A stretch of DNA of 64,000 nucleotides from Gentiana macrophylla (GCA_026214975.1 CM047806.1:96247811-96311810); one strand, 5' to 3'. Shown: positions 35,173-48,207, numbered from the stretch's first letter. The notes: generated from the letters alone by a model not told the origin. Translations and numbers: made by a program.

Positions 35173-35583
35173 ATAAAACATAATTAAATTCTTAATAAAT
35201 TAAGAAGTGAGATAAAAAAAAAGGATAAGCAATAAATATTCAATAATTAATCTAAAATGACATTAATTATTATTTTGAGTGGAGACTTTTATTATTAAAT
35301 AAATAAAGATAATAGTAATGTACTTTGTTGTGACAAAGCGGAGGGTAGTAAATCTCGTTTTTTTGGACAAATTCTGCCTTTTTCCTTTCCCCTTGTTCAT
35401 ACTCTCATACACTATTACGACACTGTGTACTCACCTATCCTAACTCTTTCTCTCTCACGCAACCCACACACTGCGGATATAAGGATACACCGCCATAATA
35501 CGACACCAACTTCCTCACACACACACACACCGATACAACCGCAGTCATTTGTCTCACCTCAATTCACGCTCTCCCACACAAAA
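35173..35583 (+). promoter_or_regulatory. Promoter and 5' leader region of the ARF17-like gene
   Basis: AT-rich upstream sequence turns pyrimidine-rich and CA-rich from about 35400, with an (AC)n tract at about 35515-35530, just before the ATG at 35584. Plant 5' leaders often look like this. I cannot fix the TATA box or start site. Confidence 0.35.
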
Positions 35584-38500
35584 ATGGGGTCGTCCGCCGG
35601 CGCAGTCGCCGTCGATCCTGAAATCTGGCGCGCAATAGCCGGATACACCATTAAAGTCCCTTCCCTTGGCTCTCTTGTTTACTATTTTCCTGAAGGCCAC
35701 GCTGAACACTTGAACAACAATAACAACAATGTACCTAACCAACTTCCACTGCCGCCGTTCACTCAGCCAGTGCCGTCGTTTCTCCTCTGTCGGGTTCTAG
35801 GGGTCGAATTTCTGGCAGAACCGGTATGCGATCAGGTTTATGCGAAATTTCTTCTCCTCCCTTCCCTCGCGCCTCACGTGGTTGGTGGTGGTGGTGGTGC
35901 TGGAGATGATTTTCATGGGCGAAATGACGGAGATATCCTTGACGGTCGTGGTGGTGAGAATGAGACTAACGATGATGTGGTTTCCTTTGCTAAGATTCTG
36001 ACGCAATCGGATGCTAACAATGGGGGAGGCTTCTCGGTACCAAGGTATTGCGCTGATTCCATATTTCCGTTGTTGAATTTCAATGCAGATCCGCCTGTTC
36101 AGAATCTGGTTATCAATGATTTGCATGGGAATTCATATCATTTTCGGCACATATACCGCGGTACGCCTCGCCGCCATTTGCTTACCACCGGATGGAGTAA
36201 GTTTGTGAATGCCAAAAAGCTCGTGGCCGGAGATTCCGTGGTGTTTATGCGGAAGAGAAGTACTGATGAATTGTTCGCTGGTATTCGTAGGGCTTTGAGG
36301 AGTAGTAGCCGTGGTTGTTCCTGGGTGGGACAGAGGAAATTGGGGAGTGAGAATGGTGAAGGGTCAGGATTTTGGAGCACAAAAGGAAGGAAGGTTGTTG
36401 ATACCCTTGAATTGGCCTCAAGGGGAATGGCGTTTGAAGTGCTGTATTATCCTAGGCCGGGGTGGGCGGATTTCGTTGTGAGGGCTGAATTGGTGGCAGA
36501 GTCAATGAATGTGCCATGGAGTGGTGGAATGAGGGTTAAACTTGCCATGGAAACCGAGGATTCATCGCGGTTGGCATGGTATCATGGCACTGTTTCATCT
36601 GCCTCTATACCTGAAAATGGCCCCTGGTTTCGGTCACCATGGCGTATGCTTCAGGTATGCAGCTTCCATCAAGTTCCCATATCATGCTTCTTGTTGAATT
36701 TACTAGTTGTTCGGGTTTAACCGCATTCTGATTTATCCGTAATGACTGTTTGAGTATAAAACTAACTTATGTTCACTTTCCAGATGATAGAAACCTGTTT
36801 ATGTAATAAGCATTTTTTCAATCTTTGTTGCTAGGATTCATGATTGTTTTCTACAATTGAGCAGCATCTCAGGTTTTGTGTACTTCAAATACTTGTTATG
36901 CTTTGTGTGGATTATTGATCTGTTATGTCAATAGAATGGAAGAGGAGGAGGAGGAGGAGGAGGAGGTTGGGTGGTGGAGGGATCTGTTATGTTATTTTTG
37001 GATGATTCAAGAAATCTGAGTTTGAAGTGGTAATGTTACTTTAGTGACTAGAGGAACATGAAGTTGATGCTTTCTGAAAAGTAGGTTATTTGGGAAGAGT
37101 ATGTAGTCTAGTAAGATTTAGAAGCCCAACTGGAATCTGTTTTTATCGTCTTTGTTTCCTTTTCTTTTTTGATACATTCAACCCTGTCTGAGTGTGTGAT
37201 TTTTTGGGCATTTTGTTAAGATTTCAATGTATGATTGTCCTGCTGCCTGCAACTGAGTTTTGACGGTTTCTTCTTGCTATCTATGAGGAAATCTTAGGCT
37301 CCAACAATTGGCAGCTACATAGTAAAAAAAATTAATTATAAAAAACATTGTCCAAAAAATGTCACCCTATTGACGGCTAGTAATTTTTCCGTAAATACCA
37401 GTCTACAATCTATCCTTATGCCCATAGTTTGTGGTTGTCTTTTCCATTTAATATCAAGTGCAAGAAAATCTGTTTGTCTAGATTTCTGCTGTTGTTTTCT
37501 CTCACATTGAATTTCTCTGGAATACCTTGCCTTTCTCTTGCTTCTACGTCAGAATCTTTGAAAATGTTTTACAATATATTTTTAAGATAATGTATAGATA
37601 CTCTTTTAGTTTGACTAGACTAGATGCCTTTTTATAGTTCCCTAGATAGAATTGTAGTTCTCCTCTTTGTTCAGAAGCCGAACTGGTTTTGATAGTCTAT
37701 GATGCACGGTACTTCTGTTTGGTAGCATGTCCCGTATCCGATACGTATTCGACATTGATACGTATTGGATACTTACGATACACAACTAGATATGAATTTT
37801 TAATTTTCGAAAGTTAGATACGGAAGTCATGTATGCATATTCGTAACTTGGATATGTGAAATGAAGAACCATGTTGAGAATTGAATCAATACCGTGTGAT
37901 AATGAAGAAAGTTGTCCAAAATGATGAAACTACTGCCAAAATGAAGGGAACCCTTAAAAATTGTTGTATTTTATTTGTTTATTATATATTAACTGCTCCT
38001 TATCGTTTTATTATGTACAGTTTGGTCCTTATATTTTTACTATTTACGTATATGGACTCCATACGAGTATCCTATATTATATACACACACGTCATGCAAG
38101 ACACAAACAAACATACACACAAAAACTAGTGGCATAAGGCTAGAGTGTTGTTTGGTCTTTGTGAATAAATTATTAACCGTCAGTAGAATGACATGTTTCT
38201 GTGTTTCTCTTTCAATTTGTCGGCTACAATATATCTTTTACTTGATAACAACCTTTTGATGTATATTTTAATACCATTCCTCTCAGGTGTATTATGTTTG
38301 ATTTTTTCTTCCCATAATGCTCTGTTTACTATCTTGGAATGCCCCTATTTCTCGTTCACTTTTAGTTACCAGCATCCTGCAGAAAAGAATACAAACAGAT
38401 AAGCTGCAGATGTTTCATCAATTCAATTGTTTAAAACATAGTAGATTATTTCAGTTTACACTCAATGTGATGTGCACCTTATTTTGAAATTCATCGAGGG

Positions 38501-39292
38501 AGCTCCGTAGATTGATGTTATTTAAACCTATTTCAATCCTTTCATTATTATGCCTTCCATCTGCAGATCACATGGGATGAACCTGAGATCCTGCAGAACC
38601 TCAAAAGAATTAGCCCTTGGCAAGTCGAGGCATGTTGGGCCCTCACGGCCTCTTTGAGTTCAGCATTTCCACCTTTGAAGAAAGCGAAAGTTTCTCAGAA
38701 TCCTCCATTTCTAGCTTCTTCTTCAGAAGAAGATCTTCAGTGGGACCCAATGGTTGGGGGCTTTCAAGTGTGTTAGCCCAGAAATATACTCCTGTTGGCA
38801 TGCAGGAGCCAGGCAAAATCAATTCTGTTTATCCAGTTTATTCAATTGCAACAGTGATATTACTCGTCAAGCGAGCATCGATGATTGTGGAAATACCGAC
38901 GTGAACTCAAATTTCGAGGCGGTGTCAACAGATCTGAATGTTGGTGGTGGTAGCCAAAGTTTGGAGAATATATCTCCTAATATAGACAAGAATATCCAAC
39001 TCTTTGGTACAGAGGTAGATGGAAAACAATCTCTTAAAGATTCAGCAAATGCGGGTTCTAAATCGTTCCTCTTGTTTGGTAAAATCATCCATTTGGAAGA
39101 GCCTGGGACAGGTGCTTTTGATTATGTTACCTGTAAGGACAATGAACCAAAATTTAATTCTTAAAAATAAAGAATCAAAAATCTTGTGCTAGGTTTTTTC
39201 TAATCTTAATTCAAAGCTGTTTGACAGGTTGATATCCTATGGCAAGGATCTGCAGGATGGAATCGTGGTTGCTGAATACTGCTGTACAGGTA
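35584..39292 (+). CDS. ARF17: ARF17-like auxin response factor, second exon frameshifted
   Basis: Exon 1 (35584-36654, 357 codons) opens MGSSAGAVAVDPEIWRAIAG. It encodes the ARF N-terminal region (VYYFPEGHAEH, about 33-43), a B3 DNA-binding domain (about 135-237, with GGFSVPRYCAD and GWSKFVNAKKLVAGDSVVFM) and the start of the ARF ancillary domain (about 283 on; YYPRPGWADFVV). The donor is CTTCAG/GTATGC; the intron is 36655-38566. Exon 2 begins ITWDEPEILQNLKRISPWQV, the expected continuation. Conserved text then runs in three successive frames: SAFPPLKKAKVSQ..., GLSSVLAQKYTPVGMQ, then GARQNQFCLSS...LFGKIIHLEEPGTG, implying two one-base deletions. As spelled, translation stops at 38774-38776 after about 426 residues. 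A DRLDILWQ-like C-terminus near 39230-39290 is out of frame too. No PB1 domain is present, as in ARF17. ARF10/16/17 proteins are repressor-type factors that bind auxin response elements. I chose the ATG at 35584 because it begins the conserved protein; the upstream extension is leader-like. Confidence 0.9.
36936..36978. repeat. (GAG)n-like microsatellite in the ARF intron
   Basis: A run of GAGGAGGAG units followed by GGTTGGGTGGTGGAGG lies in the intron of the ARF17-like gene. Confidence 0.8.
38796..38815 (+). promoter_or_regulatory. miR160 target site with one G missing
   Basis: The exon reads TGGCATGCAGGAGCCAGGCA. The conserved site in ARF10/16/17 genes is the same with GGG in place of the internal GG. 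The missing base is in the G run that pairs with miR160 positions 10-12, around the slicing position. It also changes frame from the one encoding PVGMQ to the one encoding GARQ. The site identifies the gene as a member of the miR160-regulated ARF group. Confidence 0.88.
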
Positions 39293-39977
39293 GATATGCT
39301 TACTTGAAAACCTGATTCTAAATTTTTACAGAGCATTCTTCGATTTCTATATAAAAGTTTAGTCTCAAAGCATCGTGGATCCGGACTGAGAATCTTTTCA
39401 GGGATATCTTTTGATCCGGGCTAATGTATATATATTTTGTTTTACCGACATTGTTTGCAGGTACCATTACAATTGCAGATTGCAGCCGACATTATTAGAA
39501 TCAATCCTTGAGACTGTTTTTAGCTTTGTTTTAGACATTCATAGCAAAGTGTAAAATTCTGTGTTTTGGTTACACATACAAAAGTTGTATTATTCTGACG
39601 ATGTTTTTTAAGTCCTGAAGAGGTGAGGTTCTTTGCGGTAAGAATTAGTCATTGGAAAGTGAAGAAGATGTTGATTGGAAGTATGCTGTAGTGGTTATGA
39701 ATTTTCGCTTTGTTTTGGACATTTGAAATTTAGAATCACCAAATTGAATGGGGTAATAAGTAATAGGTGAAATGTCAGAGAAAATTTACATTGGAAAACG
39801 ATAAATACACCGTACAAGTGTACAAATCATCCCCACGGTATACGAATGTTGGAACCTGACAATCCGTATACCGAATGTATAAGATCTTGTCGAGGATGGA
39901 GAAGATATTCTGAAAAATGTCGTTTGAACCTTTCTTGTCGTGACAGACTCATCTTATTTTCTTTTTCAAGTTTAATA
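39293..39977. other. 3' flank of the ARF gene, no further gene seen
   Basis: AT-rich sequence beyond the ARF coding region, probably including its 3' UTR. The small minus-strand ORF at 39827-40021 runs into a MITE and has no recognisable motif. Confidence 0.4.
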
Positions 39978-40203
39978 AGTCTCTCCATCCCGCAATATAA
40001 ATCCTTATAGGTTTTACACACAATTTAAGAAAGTTAATAAATGAGTTACTTTTTAAAATTTCAAGATAAAATATTGTATTGGTTTTTGAAACTGACCTAT
40101 AGTATTGTAATGTTTAATGTGAAAGTGAAAATAATGAATTTAATATTGAATTGGAATGTAAAAGTTAAAAGTTAAAAGGACTAATATTGCGGGACGGAGG
40201 GAG
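39978..40203. mobile_element. Stowaway-like MITE
   Basis: The left end AGTCTCTCCATCCCGCAATA and the right end, read as complement CTCCCTCCGTCCCGCAATAT, form inverted repeats. TA dinucleotides flank both sides (39976-39977 and 40204-40205). About 226 bp, AT-rich inside, no coding. This is the usual form of Tc1/mariner-derived Stowaway MITEs. It lies between the convergent ARF and receptor-kinase genes. Confidence 0.75.
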
Positions 40204-40762
40204 TAATCATTTGGAGGTGAAAAAGCAATTGAACCTGACCTCATTTAAATACATAAAAACACCAAGACATTAAGAGAAGCAAAGAGGAGGTGGTGAAATG
40301 AACTACAATAAGAAACATGACTTGCATGAAATTATAAATAAATGTTCAAATTAAAAGGGAGCATACACACACTTGTCGGGAAACAAAAATAGGAATAAAA
40401 ATTTATTTGTCAGAAGCTTCTTGATGAGCTTACACTGAGTAAAGTGAGCTGATCAGATCATGGCTACGATCACGCCGAACTCCGGATTAGTCGGACCAGT
40501 GGGTTCTGGATACTTGGGGCTTTAAGAAAAAAAAAAAATCAATCCAATTTGTCACCTTTTGTTTTTTTATTGTCTCCTTTTAATTTTTAGCAGAACAACA
40601 AAATTTAATTTACATGAACTCATTTGGCATGTGGAATTTTCAGTACCAGCTTGATTTACTGATTTACCTGAAGTACTCTTGAAAGAATAGCATTTGAATG
40701 ATCTATAAACATACAAGGGCAAAGATAGAAATCTTAACTACGAACAATTTTCGCGCACATTT
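40204..40762. other. Spacer between convergent genes, 3' flank of the receptor kinase
   Basis: No ORF or RNA gene was found. It probably contains the 3' UTR of the receptor kinase gene, which ends at 40763. Confidence 0.4.
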
Positions 40763-43700
40763 TCAAAAAACAGATTCATGGTTTGACAAAAGATGTTCTT
40801 TGATCTTTCGGATTCTAGGCGTGATTTTTCGCATGCTGATCCTTTTGTGAGGCACATCAGACAAGCATTCCATGGCAAGTTGAAGGAGGGAACCGAAACA
40901 AATCTGTTTCGCAGAGAAATCATCAATATCCTCTCCTCCCTTCGTTGTCATCAAACGCGTATCCACAACTTCCAGTATCGAGTTTTCTTGCATTGATTTG
41001 GCTACCCAACTTTTCAAGCTGAATCCCTCGACGAAAATGTCATCAGTTGGACTTTTATTTGTAACCATTTCCAGAAGGATAACACCATAACTGTAGACAT
41101 CCCCACATGTTGAAACTATCCCATCTGCGCCGTATTCTGCACAAAGGTAATCAATGAAAAATAGCTCTCTTTTTTTTTTGACAAGGAAAATGTTAAACGT
41201 GCATAACATGTTAATTAGCTGTCTTCCCATCAGCTTAAGCTTGTGAGAGAGATGATAGTTCAATATAGTATCGGAGCCATGCGAAAATGTGGGGAGAGAT
41301 TGCCCGGGGCGTGTTGAAATGTTTAAAAATTGTGCAAGTGTTGGGAGAGATTACCCATTGTAAAATCTCATATCGGTAAAGTAATGTCCTGCTCACCCCC
41401 ATATAAGTGTGAGACATAAAGTCTTGTCAACTCGGGTTAGCCCTTTTAGACCAAGCGAAGACGGCGGTCTAAGCAGTTGACCGGACCATTTATGAATCAT
41501 TTAGCGCTACCAGGCCCGAGGTCTGGGGGCATTACCGAATGGTATTCGGGTCCGACGTCCATACGGAACTAAGTGCTACGCCGTGAGAGGCGGTGGAGGC
41601 CACCTCTAGAATCTTATGGTAGGGACGAATTTGGACAAGTCCACTGGGACAAGTCTTGGCCGTCATGTGGGTTAGCCCTTTTAGACCAAACGAGCACGAC
41701 GGTCTAAGTAGTTGTTCGGACCATTTATAACTTATTTAGGGCTACCAGGCCCGGGATCTGGGGGCGTTACACCCACACTTGAGGATGTGTGTTAAACATT
41801 TACAACATGTGAATTATCTGCCTCCCCTCCCCATCATCTTAAGCTTTAGCTTTTGAGAGAGATTGCCCCATCAGCTTAAGCTTTAGCTTCTGAGAGATGG
41901 TAATTCAACAGAAAAACTAAGAGAGAAGAGAAGTTACCTGGTGCCATGTATCCAATAGTGGCCAAGGTCTTTGTTTGCGCCATAGACTCGCCTTCTTCGT
42001 CTAGAAGTTTTGAAATCCCGAAATCACATAAATGTGCAATCTTATCCTCGTCGAGTAGGATATTGCTTGGTTTCAAATCACAATGAACGATAGCTGGTAT
42101 GTGATCATGGTGAAGATACTCTAAACCTTCAGCTACATCTATGGCTATGTTCAGTCTTTCGACTAAGTCCAGGTTTTTGTCCGAGTGTAACCACATTTCG
42201 AGATTTCCATTCGGCATGTAATCAAGAATCAAGGCTTTGCAATCAAGATTGATGCAGCAACCCAGGATCTTCACTAAATTCCGATGGCGGATGCTGGCTA
42301 ATACTTCGCATTCGGAATCAAAGCTCTTCTCAGATGCATCAGATTGCATGTGGAACACTTTTACTGCCACTATTGATCCATCAGAAAGTGTGGCTTTGTA
42401 TACCGAACCGAAACTACCTGTCCCAATAAGGCAACTTTAGCTGAAAGAATCCGTTGCTTTTAGGAGTTCGTAGTAAGACGTCGTTTTCAGATTGCTTGGT
42501 AAGGATATATCATTCTCTTGTACTTCCACGTGTTTTCGTCTTGACCGTAACCATAGAAATGCAAATGCTGCTGCAATTAAGACGGCTGAGGCAACGGGAG
42601 GCAAGATGTACTTTAACGATTTTGATCCCGATCCTTTGTGTTTGTTCGATTCGCAAGGCGGGAAATGCATCCTATCAGAACCACATAACGCAGGATTATC
42701 CATAAACGACTGAACAGTGAAGTTGGAAAAAGATCCACCAGAAGGAATTTGCCCTTCTAGTTGATTGGAAGACACATTGAAGATTGTCAAGTATTTTAGA
42801 TCCTCTAAAGATGTCGGTATTGTCCCAGAAAAACGATTATCCGATAGGTCTAATGCTTCTAAACTTAGCAACTTTCCAAATGATTGAGGGATATTTCCTT
42901 GAAATCGATTATGCGCAAGGGACAGACGAACTAGCGACTGAGCACTTCCGATAGTATTGGGAATATCCCCTGACAATTGATTCCATGAGAGGTCTAATGC
43001 CGTAATCACCCTTAAATTTTGTACGTCTAAAGGTAAACGACCAGTAAACGCGTTCATTGACAGATTCAAATCCAGGAGATAGTTCAAATTCCAAATGTTC
43101 ATGGGAATCGTAGACGACAGATTGTTGTAATGTAGATATACTCTTCTCAGTGAAGTAAGTTTCCCTAAGCAACCCGGGATCGAACCAGAAAGCATGTTTT
43201 CATTCAGATACAAGTCCCCAAGATTCACTAGTTCACAGAGTTCATTTGGGATTGACCCTTGTAATCTGTTATGTTCAAGATATATACGATCGAGACGAGT
43301 CATTTTCCCGATGGTTGAAGGGATGAATCCTGTAAACTCATTGCTATCCATATTTATAGATTGCAAACTACTCAAGTTCCCGATTTCACTAGGGATTCTT
43401 CCTATAAGTTTGCTGCTAAATATATTGAACCCTGTAAGTGAGGATGAAAAGTTACCAAATGAATTCGGAAGGTATCCATTGAATTGGTTAAGGGATAGCT
43501 CCACATGTTGTAAATTCCTGCATCTCGTTAAGGCAGTGATAAACCGTAATTCTCGAGTCCAAGATTCACCTGTCAAGTTGTTTCCTCCAAGGAAAAGGCC
43601 CTTTAAGAACTGTAAATCCCCTATTGTAGTAGGTATAGTACCCGAAAGCGATGTTTCCAAGATTACGAGAATGACGAGATTAGTAGCATTGCTTATGGAA

Positions 43701-45823
43701 CTTGGAATTGTGCCTGTGAAATCGTTTCCAGATAGATAAACATACGCGATGTTGTGAAGCGTAGTCCACATGGTCGAAGGAAGACGCCCAGAAAACTTGT
43801 TTCCATCTAAGCCTATACCAATTAGAGAAGACATATTGAAAATCTCGGGTGGAACCGAGCCCCGTAGAAAATTGTAACTGACACCAAGATGCTGAAGATT
43901 CCCCAAAGTAGCTATCTGTATCGGTAAATTTCCTGTAGAAATTCAAGTTCTGATCAAAGAACTTGAAGAACACATTTGAAAAGGAAAAACGCGGGAAAAA
44001 TTTGAGAAAGAAAGGGAACTTATGAGTATGAAAATTAATCATTACAACTTGTTTATCTCAGCTATAAATAAGCATTACAACACTCAAATTGAAAAAGCGG
44101 TTATAACTTCCTAACTACCACCTAACCACTTTTCCTCAACAAGTGTTCGATAAAATGCTCCAATGAGCTCAAACAACAATGAATTTCAGAAATTTCTTTA
44201 CCTGTGAGATTGTTGTTGCCTAATAAGAGATCTTGCAATGAAGTAAGGTTGCCAACTTGTTGAGGGATTTCGCCGGTGAAGCCGTTTTCATCAAGTGCTA
44301 AGATTTGGAGTGTTTTGCATTCAAATAGGAAAGAAGGGATATGGCCAGTGAGTTGATTTGTGGTAAGTTGCAACACTTGTAATGCATCAAGATTAGAATG
44401 TGGGAAAGATGGGAGGCTTCCTGATAGGGTATTGTTGGACAAATTTAGTAATGTTAGAGAGGATATGTTGAAAATTGATGGTGGGATTTCCCCACTTAAG
44501 AAGCTACTTTGTATGTTTAGTCTTCTTAGTTGTTTAAGGTTTCCTATCTCTGATGGAATCCCACCTGTATGGAATGAAATTTGCATTAGATTAGTTGCAT
44601 ACAATCATCACAAAATACAATTTTCCAATCAATGGTCCTACACTTTAATCGATTTCCATAAACCTGTAGACAGTGGCGGATTTACATACAACTAAGGAGG
44701 TCAACTGCTCTTTCTTGATCCGAAAAAAATATACTAACATATGTAGTATGCATGTTGTTTGCCCCCCTTAATTTTTATAGTTTCCTCTTTAAATTTTTTT
44801 ACGCCCCACCCCCTCCCCTCCGCCCCACCCCTTACATGAGATCCTGCATCCGGCACTGCCAGTAGAGCAAGGACGGAGCTACACATTGGGCTAGGGGTGC
44901 TAAGCCCATCCAGCCCCATGTCTTTTTGTATTAACAAATAGTATATGACATTATAATTTAATAAAATTGTTTACGTCAGCCCACCTTTACTTTTTGTTAT
45001 CATGTTTTTATTATCATAAATGAAATTTTGTCTATAACTACCTCACCAAAGACTTTAGCATCCTTACGAATCAAATATGGAAAGACATCTAGCAACTTAA
45101 AGGTCCGGCCAGATCGAATTTTCTGATGTGGCAAGCAGCGCACAAGGCCCTACCCACCATGTCCTTGCTCTACAGACGCCGTGTAAGTGCTTCTGCAGTT
45201 TGTCAGCTCTGCAATAAGGATGAGGAAAATATACTCTATGCCCTAAGAGACTGTATACTAGCGAAAAAGTTATGGAAGAATGTCCTCCCCATGCACTTTC
45301 GGGAGGACTTCTTTTCACAGACCACAGTAAACGATTGGATTCAGAAAAGTATTGACGTCCAGGAACGAAATAGAGAGCGGGCGTATCAATTTAGAGAGAC
45401 GGCCTCCTGCATATGGATATGGAGAAATAAAACCCACCACGATGTTGCTGATAATCACCCTCGAGTTAGAGTTTTGATCTCAAATGTGGAAACCCGAGTT
45501 AGGAACCTCAGGCTAGCTTGGGAATTTTATTAGTTTGTTGATTTATCTCCTTTTGTAATCTCGAAACTTTCCACTTGTTGATTTGAAATAAAAGATCGTT
45601 TTTAAAATAAAAAAAAATGACATTTTGTTAAATTCTAGACGACTAGAAAAAAAATTAGAAAATAAAGTAATAGTATAAAACGATTCAGCTCACCCAATTA
45701 GAAAATCCTAGCTCCGTCCTTCTTTGTAGAAGCGACACAAGAAGTAGATATATATACCAGAATGTCGTGTGATTGCTTTTTGACGTATATTCATTTTGAT
45801 TTATATATATTAAAGTTTCCCTT

Positions 45824-45884
<61 letters not shown>

Positions 45885-47537
45885 ATGGTGAATTTTTTTC
45901 AATTATTTTTGGAGAGCTAAATTGAAAGATAAGTGTTTAAAAATTTCCCAAGATGTCTATGAAGAGCGGATCTAATTGTATTCGTATCTGCTTTCTTCTG
46001 TGTATCTGTAATATCCCGGCCTATCGTAAAAAGGCAGGCGTGTCCTTTTACGGAAATGGAATATTATATTTAATTCTAATTCATAATGGAATTAAGAATA
46101 AAAGAGAAAAGGAGAAGAAAAAAAAGGGATTTATTGAGAATTAATTATGATTTATGGAATAATAATTATAATTATTTTTGTGGGAAGTTTTATTTGGGAA
46201 TTAACTGCCCATTAAGGGCATGTTTGGTACGAAGAAAGTTAAGAACAGAAAAATACTGAGAATAGACATTAGAATAGAAAAGATGATAAAAGAAAAAAAT
46301 ATATTCTCACAATTTGTTTGGTATGCATAGAAAAGATGTTGAGAATAGAATTGATGGTCTTTTCTATTCTCACTCAACTTTTCTTCACCTTAGCCTGAGA
46401 ATTAAAAAGGTGGAAAAGTTTTAAGATTTGAGAAAAGTCTCTTACTTGAGAAAAGACAATTTTCTATTCTCAATTAACCAAACATGTCCAACTTGAGAAA
46501 AGAAAAAAATCTTTTCTTTTCTCATTTATTTTCTCCGTACCAAACAGAGTGTTGCCTAGGAGTTATCAGAAGAAAAGAAATGTTGTTCGAACTCTGAGAA
46601 AGAGAGGAAAACAGAAAAGAAAAGCAAAAGAGAATTCTCCAAAATTCTCACAAGTCCGTTATCGGTTTTCAGAATCGTTTGATGATTCGGAATCAGCGGG
46701 ACAAGAGGATCGTTTTGGTACAAGAAAGTTGGAGATGCTTGATGATGTACAATCTAGTACAATGTAGTACTCGTTGAGGAGTTTGATGATGATATGTGAC
46801 GGAGATGCTTGATGATGTTTTCGTGTTGTTTTAGTTTATAAACATTGTACTAGATTGTATTGTATCTTTTGTTTTAAAGAACCTGTTGTACTTTTGTTTC
46901 AAGTTTGTATGATAAGTTGTTGTATCTTTTCTTTGGATATCGTACTTTTGTAAGAACTTGGGAAATTCGTTGTTGTAAGTAAAGTTTTCTACCTTTAGTC
47001 GGTTTGTAATCTTTTCTTAGCAGCATTTATGATGTTTTGCCGGGTCTTTTTAGCTTCCGTTTGCTAAACTCGATGCGACGTAGTAGACGCTGATGTATAA
47101 TATTGAGTTTATTTAATATTATACGCGCGAAAACGTTCTTTTTCATATAAGCGACTGTGATCCAAGGACGCCATTCTGATAATACTAATCAATAGGGCAA
47201 CGCGTTGGTTAGTGCTACAAGAGCTCGTGCTACAACAACTGTGACGGATAAAATATCAATTCAAATTTTTATTGCTTAAAAAGCCTGTTTTAAATTGTCA
47301 AGTTTGAAATAATGATTTGAGAGAGTAGGAAAAAAATGGAGGAAGTACTATTTTTTTCCCAAACAAGTGTTCAACACCGATCTCCATATTTGGATAATAG
47401 TCAAATTTCACCACTAGTAGATGATCGCGAAATACTATTTTAAAAGAACAACAAACAAACATTTTATTACGTTGATGTATGATGACTTGTCATTTCTCTA
47501 AAAAAAAAAATTAAAAATGTCATGCTTTCTAATTGTC

Positions 47538-47573
<36 letters not shown>

Positions 47574-48129
47574 CAAACGAAAGGAAGGAATGGGGATGGG
47601 GAATCAAACTCTGTGATTGGCCCTCCCACTCGTTTTAAAGCAGAAACCTGCAAGCATTAACCACTTTATTTGAGCCAAAGCTCCTAATTGTCTATATTCA
47701 ACGATGTCTGTTTCCTGATGGTCTATAAAAATGAAAGAGGATAACCACACACAAATATAAAAATAAAATAATAATAATAATACTAATAATAGTAAGATGG
47801 AAGGATGCAACAAAAACAAAAGTCAAACGTGGTTTACTTTAGATAAGATCAGAGGCAATAATTGACTATATTCGTTTATCCATGTTTTATTACGAATTAT
47901 ATCCGGAAATTGATTAATACACCATTTTTAAAAATATATCCAAAATCTATATTTTTTTCAAATTCAAAATCTTCGCTTATCCCCGCTATAAATGAAAGAA
48001 TCCACCCATTTTTAGGCGAATCCGCCTATTTTTCGCCCATTTTCCCATTACCACCCGGGACCGCTTAATGATGAGAGAATTACCATCAGAATGAGAGAAT
48101 CCGTCTGTTTTTTTCGCCCATTATGGGTG

Positions 48130-48207
<78 letters not shown>

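Noticed and set aside
35425..35583. N-terminal extension of the ARF ORF
   Set aside because: It is pyrimidine- and AC-rich leader sequence; conserved ARF protein begins at the ATG at 35584.
41432..41770. 100-bp direct repeats as LTRs of a separate small element
   Set aside because: They lie inside the GAAAA-flanked TRIM-like element, lack TG...CA ends and have no duplication of their own.
43194..43739. 181-codon plus-strand ORF
   Set aside because: It is the antisense of the LRR exon, which is strongly supported on the minus strand.
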